64,000 bases of DNA, from assembly GCA_041392625.1 (NCBI GenBank), contig JAWKLR010000015.1, forward strand, positions 20,601 to 84,600. Direction: 5' to 3'. The notes below the pieces were generated by a model that was not told where the DNA came from, did not search any database, and saw nothing but the letters and a program-made list of their open reading frames with translations. This stretch comes from M3007 sp041392625. GTDB taxonomy: Bacteria > Bacteroidota > Bacteroidia > Chitinophagales > Saprospiraceae. The position numbers and the translations under genes are program-made. Below are positions 25,622 to 33,577 of this stretch, piece after piece. The stretch's first letter is position 1, and the number at the start of each line of letters is the position of its first letter.

Positions 25622-25776
25622 GAGGATGTCTAAATTTCAATTCTGAGGCGAAGTCGAGCAAATTTTGTTTTTATTGAGGCAAATTTTGCAGTCGCATACG
25701 GGTAATTCGGCGAAAAATTTAACGTAGAGAAAAGTAATTTTGCCGAATGCAGCAGAATTAATTTTAGACATCCTCT
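25621..25776. repeat. 156-bp hairpin (MITE-like) element, copy 2
   Basis: Terminal inverted repeats AGAGGATGTCTAAA (25621-25634) and its complement (25763-25776), extended imperfectly by AATTCTG / CAGAATT. The core (TGAGGCGAAGTCGAGCAAAT ...) is homologous to that of the 12145-12305 element, but the terminal repeats are different. Its first base is the last base of the purK stop codon, and it separates purK from purE. Confidence 0.75.
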
Positions 25777-25826
25777 AAGCCAGGTTGTTATATCGCTTTT
25801 TATTCGTGATTTAAAACGACACATTC

Positions 25827-26309
25827 ATGGTTTCAATAATTATGGGTTCCGATTCCGATTTACCGGTTATGCAGAAGGCTGCCGACATTCTCACTGAGTT
25901 GGATGTCGCTTTTGAAATGACCATCGTATCAGCGCATCGAACTCCGGAACGGATGTTTGATTTTGCCCAGCATGCACATCAAAAAGGAGTGAAAGTGATT
26001 ATTGCCGGGGCTGGCGGCGCAGCTCACCTGCCCGGAATGGTTGCAGCACTCTCTCCGCTACCGGTTATTGGGGTGCCGGTAAAATCATCTAATTCTATTG
26101 ACGGCTGGGACAGCATTTTGTCTATTCTTCAAATGCCGGAAGGGGTGCCTGTAGCCACGGTTGCACTAAATGCTGCCCGTAACGCAGGAATTCTTGCGGC
26201 TCAAATGCTTAGTACCGGAAATCCGGATATTCTGGAGCGGGTAATGGATTACAAGAAGCAATTGGAATTTACCGTATTGGAAAAAGCCCGCAAAATGGAG
26301 TCTCAATAG
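25827..26309 (+). CDS. purE: N5-carboxyaminoimidazole ribonucleotide mutase
   Basis: 160 residues, class I PurE: S-I-I-M-G-S-D-S-D at the start, V-S-A-H-R-T-P-E-R (catalytic His), A-G-A-G-G-A-A-H-L-P-G-M and A-L-N-A-A-R-N-A-G. Converts N5-CAIR to CAIR in purine synthesis, acting on the product of PurK encoded just upstream. Intact, so de novo purine synthesis seems maintained, which makes true loss of purK less likely. A terminator overlaps its 3' end. Confidence 0.95.
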   Translation: MVSIIMGSDSDLPVMQKAADILTELDVAFEMTIVSAHRTPERMFDFAQHAHQKGVKVIIAGAGGAAHLPGMVAALSPLPVIGVPVKSSNSIDGWDSILSILQMPEGVPVATVALNAARNAGILAAQMLSTGNPDILERVMDYKKQLEFTVLEKARKMESQ

Positions 26310-26335
26310 AGTAGCTCCATCTGCGGGCATTTTTC
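26286..26335 (+). terminator. Rho-independent terminator overlapping the purE end
   Basis: Stem GCCCGCA..ATGGAG / CTCCATcTGCGGGC, with the purE stop codon in the loop, followed by ATTTTT. Confidence 0.75.
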
Positions 26336-26460
26336 ATGAGAGTAGGATTAGAACGTAATTTTGTTCACTTTGATTTGTTCATCCATACGGGTTCAGCAGT
26401 CTGGTATGAGCACACCAGAAAAGTTGAAATGGCATTGGTTTTTCGACTTTGAATTGGTTG

Positions 26461-26898
26461 TTAACCATTTTCCAGCGCAAAAACGCCTTCCAATACCTTC
26501 AATACGTCGTAGGTAGTTACGATACCCAATAATTTACCATCATCACCAATAACCGGGAGTGAATGGAAGTGGTTGGTTTTGAATACCCGCATGGCATCCC
26601 GAACGGTATCAGATTCATTCAGGCACAACAGATTTTCTGTCATCACCTCTCTGACCAATAAGGATTTTAAGATGGTGTTGTTGGCACTTTCTTCCATAGG
26701 ATTATTGAACAAATCCCGGATGATCCGCAGGTAATCGGTATAACTTACCAGTCCAACCAATTGACCTTCCTCAACAACGGGAATGTGGTGGAAGCCAAAT
26801 TTCTCAAAGATGGTGCGCACCACCTCCATGTTATTTTGCGGGTTAACAGTTTCTGGATTTCGGGTCATGATCGAGACAATTCGTGCGTCGGCAAACAT
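26461..26898 (-). CDS. Two-CBS-domain protein
   Basis: 145 residues with two CBS domains. The first has M-T-R-N-P-E-T-V-N-P and H-H-I-P-V-V-E-E-G-Q-L-V-G-L-V-S; the second V-M-T-E-N-L-L-C-L and S-L-P-V-I-G-D-D-G-K-L-L-G-I-V-T. Stand-alone CBS pairs bind adenine nucleotides and sense energy state. Last gene of a minus-strand unit with a universal stress protein (26 bp upstream) and an uncharacterised protein. A second CBS protein of similar type is at 39114. Confidence 0.9.
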   Translation of the reverse strand: MFADARIVSIMTRNPETVNPQNNMEVVRTIFEKFGFHHIPVVEEGQLVGLVSYTDYLRIIRDLFNNPMEESANNTILKSLLVREVMTENLLCLNESDTVRDAMRVFKTNHFHSLPVIGDDGKLLGIVTTYDVLKVLEGVFALENG

Positions 26899-26924
26899 AG
26901 CTGAAGGTTTTTAAAGTGAACAGA

Positions 26925-27761
26925 TCAGAGTTCTTTTTTGGGTTCGTGAAAAACCAGAAGCGGAACTCGGGTATGGTAGGCAAGTTTTCGGGTTATACTA
27001 TCGTGAAATATGGTATGCAAAATGCTGTGGTCGTGTGCTACAGCAACAAGCAAACCAGCATCAATAGATTCGATGAAATTGGAGATTGCCTGGGCTATAT
27101 CCTGATCGTGCAAATAGTGAAAATCAACGGTGTTGTCTTCCAGTTTGGAACGCAGGCTGTTTTCCCGAATCGGATCTTCTTTTTTGCCGGGTTTATCCAA
27201 GACATGCACGGCATGCAGTCGTCCTTTTTGATACCGCAACAGGGCATTGAGCACATCCAGGGAATGGTCATCTGCATTGAACCGGAAATCGGTAGCAAAC
27301 ACCGCGTCACCAGCAATTGGGAACGGTGTTCCATCCGGGATAGCCAGTGCCGGAATCCGGGTCTTATGCAACACTCCAGCTGCTACGCTTCCAAGGAAAA
27401 CGCCTTTTAGTCCGGTTGAACCGGTAGTACCCATCACAATCAAATCAGACTGGGTTTCTTCAGCCAGCGTACAGATTGCAGCCACGGGAAATCCCACGGT
27501 GCAATGCAGGGCAATTTGAGTCATGGGTACTTCAACCTTTCGTGCCTCCTCTCTTATCCAATGGTCCAGCGATTTTTCTCTTTGTTCCAAATAGTCATCT
27601 GCCCAATACGTATTATATAGATGGTTGTCAATTCCTTCATTTGGAAACAGCACATGCAATACATGAAGTTGGGCATCTGTGGCTTTGGCAAGCCTCAGGG
27701 CACAGTTGAATGCATTTGTGGCACATTCAGAAAAATCCGTTGGAAAAAGAATGCGTTTCAT
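26925..27761 (-). CDS. Universal stress protein, tandem UspA domains
   Basis: 278 residues from ATG 27761 (a GTG three codons earlier is possible). Two UspA-like domains: the first starts R-I-L-F-P-T-D-F-S-E and has the ATP-binding-type motif V-M-G-T-T-G-S-T-G-L-K-G-V-F-L-G-S; the second (about 150-278) is degenerate. It lies between the CBS protein and an uncharacterised protein gene with short gaps, all on the minus strand, downstream of an FNR-like box. Such genes are commonly induced on oxygen or energy limitation. Confidence 0.88.
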   Translation of the reverse strand: MKRILFPTDFSECATNAFNCALRLAKATDAQLHVLHVLFPNEGIDNHLYNTYWADDYLEQREKSLDHWIREEARKVEVPMTQIALHCTVGFPVAAICTLAEETQSDLIVMGTTGSTGLKGVFLGSVAAGVLHKTRIPALAIPDGTPFPIAGDAVFATDFRFNADDHSLDVLNALLRYQKGRLHAVHVLDKPGKKEDPIRENSLRSKLEDNTVDFHYLHDQDIAQAISNFIESIDAGLLVAVAHDHSILHTIFHDSITRKLAYHTRVPLLVFHEPKKEL

Positions 27762-27801
27762 GGTTTCCACTACTTTAGTTGTACGTTCAGAGTACTACGT
27801 G

Positions 27802-28209
27802 CTATGGCTGTTCTCTGAATTCAGGAACATCTTGCATTTGAACAATGTGGTCGCTCTCACGGCCTTTTGAGTTTTGTTCCTGTAAGGTCAGTTGATCGGT
27901 TTTACTGGTTTCCAGCCAGAGTGTTCCGGATTTGCGGAATACCTGTACATGCAGGCCAAACTCCTTTTCAAAAAGTTGTTCCAGACGCCAGGTTGGCATT
28001 TCCCCATCAATGGAAATTTTTCCATCATGTGGGTTTGCTTCGATGCTGCCCAAGGTTTTCTCCGGAGTACTCAGGATGTATTTGGCTGGACTGCCTTCAA
28101 ATGCTTTGTGTGGTTTGCTGAAAAAAACCAGCTTAAGGTAGGGGTACTTTTCGTGAAACTCCTCCTGCAAGGACCCTATGGTCCGATCGGCTAATACTTG
28201 AATTTTCAT
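27802..28209 (-). CDS. Conserved protein of unknown function, first gene of USP/CBS unit
   Basis: 135 residues from ATG 28209 (M-K-I-Q-V-L-A-D-R-T-I-G-S-L-Q-E-E-F); the upstream in-frame start at 28245 is less likely. No signal peptide or membrane segment. I recognise similar proteins in other Bacteroidota, with the pattern F-P-Y-L-K-x-x-F-F near residue 22 and a V-Q-V-F-R-K-S-G-x-x-W-L-E-T motif near residue 90, but know no function. It begins with an N-terminal segment that looks like a small alpha/beta domain. It lies 40 bp upstream of the USP gene and 127 bp downstream of an FNR-like site, so it may belong to a microaerobic response. Confidence 0.75.
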   Translation of the reverse strand: MKIQVLADRTIGSLQEEFHEKYPYLKLVFFSKPHKAFEGSPAKYILSTPEKTLGSIEANPHDGKISIDGEMPTWRLEQLFEKEFGLHVQVFRKSGTLWLETSKTDQLTLQEQNSKGRESDHIVQMQDVPEFREQP

Positions 28210-28335
28210 ATCTCCAATTGTTTGGTTAGACAATTGGCCTTGCACACACTAATCAGCAAGGCCATTGCTTTTTTACTACCAAACAAATCTAAAAAGTAAT
28301 ACCGCCGAATGGGATGACGGGCATCAAAGCCAGGT

Positions 28336-28349
28336 ATGATCTAAGTCAA
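28336..28349 (-). promoter_or_regulatory. FNR/CRP-like binding site
   Basis: Plus-strand ATGAT-CTAA-GTCAA (minus strand TTGAC-TTAG-ATCAT) matches the FNR consensus TTGAT-N4-ATCAA at four of five bases in each half. It lies 127 bp upstream of the unknown-protein/USP/CBS unit and in the gap after the copper ATPase gene. A weaker look-alike, ATGAG-GCAA-GTCAG, is at 30934-30947, 105 bp upstream of the ATPase start. Confidence 0.5.
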
Positions 28350-28366
28350 GTGCCTAAAGTTAGACA

Positions 28367-30829
28367 TCATTGTGGTGCCCCCTCCTGACTTTCCAACAAG
28401 CCGAGTTTATAGGCCTTCCAGTGGCCCATTCCCACACCAAATAAAACAATGGTTACAGAACTCAAAGGCATCAGGATTGCGGCAACAATTGGACTCAGCA
28501 CGCCAGTCATAGCATAGGACAGGCCGATTACATTGTAAATGGCTGCGAGAATATATGCCCGGTTGACCGTGCGAACACCCCAGTGTGCCAGCTCAAAGAA
28601 TGCGGGAATTCGTGCAAATTCTCCGGCATGTAAAATGGCATCGCAGGCGGGAGTGAAGTTGTTTGTATTTTCGGTTACAACGATCCCAAGGTTGCTTTGG
28701 CGCAGGGCACCGGCATCGTTCAGACCGTCTCCGAGCATGATCACCCGGGCATCGTCTTTTTGCAGAGCCCTAATGAAATTCAGTTTGTCTTGTGGACTTT
28801 GATTGAAAAACAGATTTTTTTCGTCTCCAAACACTTCCATAAGGTATTTGGCTTCCCGGGTGTTATCACCAGAAAGTACGAAGGTATCCATGCCATTTGA
28901 TTTGAAAAAGCCCAGGGTAGATTGAAGCCCCTCGCGGTATTCATGCCGGCTCTCAAACCAGCCTCGGAGAATGCCATTTATTTTAATAAAAACTCCTGGT
29001 TTTTCATTAGGCAAACCAAGAAAGGAGGAAGAACCCAGTTGGATGGTTTTATCCAATATGGTGCCCTCCAGTCCGAGCCCTGTTTTTTCTTTGAAATCCC
29101 GAACCTCTTCGACAACCTGTCCTTCAAGTACGCTGTAAATCTGGCGGCTCAATGGGTGGTTGCTTTCTGCAACAAGTGTTTTTATTGCCAGGCTTTCCAA
29201 CTCGCTCAGCGGCTTTTGTCCTTCCAGCGGATAGAATACCGTTCCTGCATTGGATAAATTGGTAATGGTGCCGGTTTTATCAAACACCAATGCCTTGTGT
29301 TTATGCATGGTTTCCAACACCTGGGTGTTTTTTACATAAAACCGGTTTCTGCCCAAAATCCGGAGAATATTGCCCAAGGTAAATGGGATGGAAAGAGCCA
29401 CCGCACATGGACATGCAATAATGAGAACCGCAGTAAAGACATTCACGGCAGTAGACATAGAGTGGGGGAGCCACCACAAAAAAGCAAGGCTGGCAATGCT
29501 GAGAATAACTATTGTAAAATAGCGGCCTGCCCGGTCAGCCAGCTCGCTTGCCTGACTTTTTGCAGTTTCTTTGAACGCATCATCGTTCCAGAGTTGAGTC
29601 AGGTAGGAGGTGGAGACATTTCGGGTCAGACTGAGTTCGATGGTGGTGCCCATTTGCTTGCCACCCGCGAATAAATTTTCTCCCGACTTGATGTGTTGGG
29701 GTGTTGCTTCACCGGTCACAAAACTGTAATCGATCTGGGCATTGCCTTTGAGCAAAATGCCGTCGGCAGGAATGAGTTCTTCATTTCGAACCAGGATAAT
29801 GTCGCCGGGATTGAGTTTCTGAATTGGAACTGCGAGTTCTTCTCCGGATGGCTGTCGCACAGTAGCGGCAACCGGGAAATAGGATTTGTAATCCCTATCA
29901 AACGAAAGTCGATAATAGGTTTTCTGCTGAAACCATTTTCCAATCAAAAGGAAAAAAACAAGTCCTGCAAAGGAGTCCAGGTAGCCTGCGCCGGTGCCTC
30001 CCATAATTTCAAATGCCGAACGCCCGAACAACATGAGCATACCGAGTGAAAGCGGCAGGTCGATGTTCAGGTGCCGGTGTTTTAGGCCATTCCAGGCAGA
30101 CAACAGGTAGTCGTTTGCGCTATACAACAAAACCGGGGTTGCAAGCAGAAGGTTGAGGTACCCAAAAATGGAAAAAAAACGGGCCTCCGTTGCTTTTTCC
30201 AGTCCGAGGTATTCAGGGAAACTCAGCAGCATGATGTTTCCAAATGCAAAACCGGCTGCTGCAATCTTGTAATACAGTGATCGGTCAATAGCCCCGGCGG
30301 AGGCTCCATTGGCCACATCGTGCAGCTTGATCTCTGGGGGGTAGCCAATTCCCGCCAACATGGCGGCTATTTTACGCAAACTGGTTTCTTCCACCAGATA
30401 CTGGATGCTCACCTGTTTTTTTAGGAAGTTGACCTTGGAACTGGTTATTCCTTTATCCAGTCGATATAAATGCTCCAGCAACCAGATACAAGAGGCACAG
30501 TGGATTTGCGGGAGGTTAAAATCCACCCGGGCGCTGTGTCCATCCTGATAGCGAATTAGTTTTTGACTGGTTTCTTCATCATCCAGCCAGGTATAGGCGC
30601 GCGCATCCCGTTTGTCACGAAGAGAAACTCCGGGCTTTTCATCGAGTTTGTAATACTGACACAGATTATTGGTCTCCAGAATTTCATATACCATCTGGCA
30701 GCCTTCACAACAAAAGTACTTGTCGTCAATTCGCAAGTCCTCACTGGGACAGGTATCGTGGCAGTGGTAGCAGGTGGGTGGCTTGTGTGCGTCCACATCT
30801 GAAGGGGGCAGGGTAGTGGGCTGCTTCAT
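28367..30829 (-). CDS. ccoI: Copper-translocating P1B-type ATPase, CcoI/FixI type
   Basis: 820 residues. A Cys-rich N-terminal metal-binding domain (C-Y-H-C and C-C-E-G-C, about 20-42) and an HMA domain with C-A-S-C (about 114) are followed by eight membrane helices. Ion-path motif A-C-P-C-A-V-A (about 474), actuator T-G-E-A-T-P, phosphorylation motif D-K-T-G-T-I-T (about 516), S-N-H-P-L-S and G-D-G-L-N-D are all present. The PF12156-like N-terminus is typical of CcoI/FixI, which export copper to build cbb3-type oxidases. cbb3 genes are not in the window. The neighbouring USP/CBS genes and the possible FNR sites fit low-oxygen regulation. Confidence 0.9.
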   Translation of the reverse strand: MKQPTTLPPSDVDAHKPPTCYHCHDTCPSEDLRIDDKYFCCEGCQMVYEILETNNLCQYYKLDEKPGVSLRDKRDARAYTWLDDEETSQKLIRYQDGHSARVDFNLPQIHCASCIWLLEHLYRLDKGITSSKVNFLKKQVSIQYLVEETSLRKIAAMLAGIGYPPEIKLHDVANGASAGAIDRSLYYKIAAAGFAFGNIMLLSFPEYLGLEKATEARFFSIFGYLNLLLATPVLLYSANDYLLSAWNGLKHRHLNIDLPLSLGMLMLFGRSAFEIMGGTGAGYLDSFAGLVFFLLIGKWFQQKTYYRLSFDRDYKSYFPVAATVRQPSGEELAVPIQKLNPGDIILVRNEELIPADGILLKGNAQIDYSFVTGEATPQHIKSGENLFAGGKQMGTTIELSLTRNVSTSYLTQLWNDDAFKETAKSQASELADRAGRYFTIVILSIASLAFLWWLPHSMSTAVNVFTAVLIIACPCAVALSIPFTLGNILRILGRNRFYVKNTQVLETMHKHKALVFDKTGTITNLSNAGTVFYPLEGQKPLSELESLAIKTLVAESNHPLSRQIYSVLEGQVVEEVRDFKEKTGLGLEGTILDKTIQLGSSSFLGLPNEKPGVFIKINGILRGWFESRHEYREGLQSTLGFFKSNGMDTFVLSGDNTREAKYLMEVFGDEKNLFFNQSPQDKLNFIRALQKDDARVIMLGDGLNDAGALRQSNLGIVVTENTNNFTPACDAILHAGEFARIPAFFELAHWGVRTVNRAYILAAIYNVIGLSYAMTGVLSPIVAAILMPLSSVTIVLFGVGMGHWKAYKLGLLESQEGAPQ

Positions 30830-31091
30830 GTTAAGGGTGCTTTTGCTTGATTACAAAGAACGCGATTTATATGGTAAAAGACCGCTTTCCGTAATTTCGA
30901 CACAAATATCCTAGCTTTGCACCATCCGGCTTCATGAGGCAAGTCAGTGCCGGTTCTGACATTAATTAGTGGTAAGTAGTAAGTGGTAAGTAGTAAGTAA
31001 ATTGACATATAATCAATATGGACCTCCTCAAAAGTGATTACTCAAGATAAGTTTGAAAAAGCTGTAATATCACTTTTTAAAACTACATCGC

Positions 31092-31408
31092 ATGTCGAAG
31101 ATTAGAAGACAGTTTACGAAAGCCGCAGAAATTAGAAATCGTCAACCAATCTCTGGATGAAGATATTCGACCAGCGATCTTGCCGAAGAGTACAAGATTC
31201 ACCCCAATAGTATTTATCGTTGGCGGAAAGAGTACCTAAAACAAGAAGAGCAAGCTTTTCCTGGGCAAGGCAAAAAAGTATTGAGTGCCGAAGGCAAGAA
31301 ATTGCAGCCTTGAAAAAGCAGTTAAAGGAGTCTGAGTTAGAGAAAGAAATCTTAAAAAAGGCCTTGGGCATCTTCTCGTCACCCGACAGGAAAAATTTGC
31401 TTTCATGA
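31092..31408 (+). pseudogene. IS3-family transposase OrfA, frame-broken
   Basis: Begins M-S-K-I-R-R-Q-F-T-K, the usual IS3 OrfA start. Re-reading across frames gives K-L-E-I-V-N-Q-S-L-D-E-D-I, D-L-A-E-E-Y-K-I-H-P-N-S-I-Y-R-W-R-K-E-Y (HTH), E-I-A-A-L-K-K-Q-L-K-E-S-E-L-E-K-E-I-L-K-K-A (leucine zipper), ending at 31408. The A6G stretch near 31350 is the expected slippery site for OrfAB fusion. The other frame changes are abnormal. Confidence 0.75.
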
Positions 31409-32260
31409 AACAGCACACAGCAAGATTTCCGGTTGATTTGATGTCCAGAGTTCTTGGGGTGAGTCGCAGTGGATATTACAAATGGTTGAAAGTCATGTTT
31501 CACAAGCGCATAGTTTGGATTTAGACAAAAAGATAAAGGCCATTTTTAGTAAAAGTAAAAGTAGATATGGGAGCCCACGAGTATGTATAGAATTAAACAA
31601 AACATGTACAGACAGAAAGGTGTCAGTTGCCACAGTCGCCAGGCGGATGCGATCCCTAAAACTTGTGGCACGGCCCAAAAGTATGTACACACCACGGATC
31701 TGAATCATAACCTAAGAGTATCTCCGAACCTGTTGGATCGAAAAAATTTGGAAGTAAAGACTGTCAATACAGTGTGGGTTAGTGACATTACCTACATCCC
31801 AACAGATAATGGATTAGGTACTTGACAGCAATACTAGACCTGGCAGACAGAGCAGTTGTCGGTTGGACTTTAAGTCAAACAATGTTTGCTCAAAAATACT
31901 GTAATTGATGCTTTGAAACAGGCAATTCATAAGTGGGTGTTAAATCCCCAAAGCAGTTGCTATTACCTCTGACAGGTTGCCAATACTCTTGTGATGAGTT
32001 AGAAAACTCTTAACCGACTATGGTATGGTACAAAGCACTGTCTCGAAAAGGAAACTGCTGACAATGTTGTTGCTGAACTTTTTTAAAACAATTAAAACAG
32101 AAGAATTAAATAGACACCAAGTTATCAAGGCAGAGAACCTAAACTCCTTGATCTTTAAGTACATTGAGGGCTGGTATAATACCCAACGAATTCATTCCGC
32201 TTTAAACGGATTGTCGCCTTGGGAAGCCTTCTTGAAAAATCAGAATCGATCGTTGCTTAA
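31405..32260 (+). pseudogene. IS3-family transposase OrfB (DDE), frame-broken
   Basis: ATG 31405 overlaps the orfA stop (ATGA). Fragments in different frames read M-K-Q-H-T-A-R-F-P-V-D-L-M-S-R-V-L-G-V-S, Y-G-S-P-R-V-C-I-E-L, T-V-N-T-V-W-V-S-D-I-T-Y-I-P-T (first catalytic Asp) and E-G-W-Y-N-T-Q-R-I-H-S-A-L-N-G-L-S-P-W-E-A-F (end of the integrase core). At least four frame changes occur; the 3' boundary is approximate. Probably inactive unless the breaks are sequence errors. Confidence 0.75.
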
Positions 32261-32466
32261 ACTTAACTTGGTGTCTACTATTCTGAGGACAGCGTCCAAT
32301 AAACAATTACTACTTACCACTTACTACTTACCACTTACCACTTACCACTCTGAATCCCTTCCTTCTGTAAAAAGTTCAACAAATTCAGTTGAGAGTCCTA
32401 CCCGGTGTATCAAAATGGGCAGCACCTTTGCACCTAACAAATAAGAAACAAGTAAAAATTCACAAT

Positions 32467-32763
32467 ATGACATTCTCAGAATTAATTCGCAGCGAAAAAC
32501 CAGTCCTGATTGACTTCTCTGCTGAGTGGTGTGGGCCATGTAAGGCACTGGCTCCCATCCTGGAAGATGTAAAGCGTCAGATGGGTGAAAAGGCTACTAT
32601 TGTAAAACTGGATGTGGATCGCAACCCGATGATTGCTTCTTCTTACAATATTATGTCTGTGCCTACCATGATCATTTTCAGCAAGGGCAAACCGGTATGG
32701 AGACGCTCCGGCGTTGCGCCTGCTACGGAAATGGTTCAGGCGCTTGAGGCTGCAACCAAATAA
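32467..32763 (+). CDS. trxA: Thioredoxin
   Basis: 98 residues from ATG 32467; an in-frame extension to 32389 runs through the heptamer flank and lacks homology. Active site A-E-W-C-G-P-C-K-A-L-A-P, then V-P-T-M-I-I-F with the cis-Pro. No signal peptide, so a cytoplasmic dithiol reductase or electron donor. Slightly short at the N-terminus, as in several Bacteroidota thioredoxins. It lies 120 bp after the IS/hairpin unit, so its promoter may be affected by that insertion. Confidence 0.92.
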   Translation: MTFSELIRSEKPVLIDFSAEWCGPCKALAPILEDVKRQMGEKATIVKLDVDRNPMIASSYNIMSVPTMIIFSKGKPVWRRSGVAPATEMVQALEAATK

Positions 32764-32834
32764 ACGGGCTCAAAGACAATTTCGATAAAGTGCTGATTAT
32801 TTTTTGATCATTGCTTAAGTTTGCAGATGTTTCG

Positions 32835-32867
32835 AACCACTCCTAATTTTTAAAATTGGGAGTGGTT
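32835..32867 (+). terminator. Hairpin after thioredoxin gene
   Basis: Stem AACCACTCCtAATTTT / AAATTgGGAGTGGTT with almost no loop. The U-tract is weak, so terminator function is moderate. Confidence 0.5.
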
Positions 32868-32952
32868 CCTATTAACATTTACTTTAGTATGTTCTAAACG
32901 CCTTCACCTGGGAGGCATTCGCAAAAACGAACCACTATAATCCAAACAGCAA

Positions 32953-33358
32953 ATGGCCTTATTTTCAAGCTCCAAAGCCTACAGTATTTTTCAGTTAAAA
33001 TGCGCGTTGCCATGAAGGGGAAATGTTTGAAACGGGCGGCTGGTCCTTTGTCAAGCCCTTTGACATGTTGGAACGTTGCCCCAAATGTGATTTGAACTAT
33101 TTCCCGGAGCCTGGGTATTATTACGGAGCCATGTTTATTTCCTACATCTGGTCGGGTTGGTTCTGTTTGCTGTTTGTCATGTTCTTTCACTGGTTTCTAG
33201 GTTGGAGCCAGACCATGGCTTTTGGTCTATTGGGCGTGTTCCTCGCAATTAATTTTGTTTATGTTTTCCGTATTTCGCGTTTGATGTGGATCAACATTAA
33301 TGTGAAACACGATCCTCATGCAATTGAAAAGTACGAGGCGGCCAAATCCAATAAGTAA
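32953..33358 (+). CDS. DUF983 family membrane protein, with a frame break near the start
   Basis: From 33023 the frame is intact: M-F-E-T-G-G-W-S-F, R-C-P-K-C (zinc-ribbon half), P-E-P-G-Y-Y-Y-G-A-M-F, then two membrane helices. This is DUF983. The family normally starts with a first C-x-x-C before M-F-E-T, and that part is readable in another frame: ATG 32953 gives A-Y-S-I-F-Q-L-K-C, and after a +1 change near 33001 comes C-H-E-G-E-M-F. So the true gene is about 134 residues with a one-base insertion (or two-base loss). If the break is real, a shorter protein from 33023 would lack one zinc knuckle. Function of DUF983 is unknown. Confidence 0.8.
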
Positions 33359-33577
33359 ATGCCCAAACAGGCTTTGAGGAAAACCATAACAGACTGTTTC
33401 CAAAACAACTGTTTTTTCCATACCCGATTGTCTGAATTTTATTGGTTGAACCACCAGATTTTTTAGAAGATTTTTCTGAATCGTTGAAAAGTACAATTCC
33501 TGCCCTAAAAGGTTCCGGGGATTGTCTATATTCATGCGCAACTTTGGCATGCATTAAAAAACGAAGATTTACCTATT

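Larger units (their letters stand above)
31019..32298 (+). mobile_element. IS3-family insertion sequence, decayed
   Basis: 1280 bp. Ends TGGACCTCCTCAAAAGTGAT and, inverted, TGGACGCTGTCCTCAGAATA are related imperfect terminal repeats. A 3-bp ATA flanks both sides as target duplication, typical of IS3. Inside are an orfA (HTH) and an orfB (DDE integrase), both with several frame breaks beyond the normal IS3 frameshift. The insertion point is the loop of a heptamer hairpin. Confidence 0.8.
30968..32349. repeat. Heptamer-phased inverted repeat split by an IS element
   Basis: Left arm 30968-31004 is AGTGGTA-AGTAGTA-AGTGGTA-AGTAGTA followed by AGTAAATTG. Right arm 32304-32349 is CAATTACTACTTACCACTTA continuing in 7-bp words. 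The arms are reverse complements over about 35 bp. Removing the IS and one copy of the ATA target duplication restores a single hairpin with a 16-nt loop. Confidence 0.8.
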
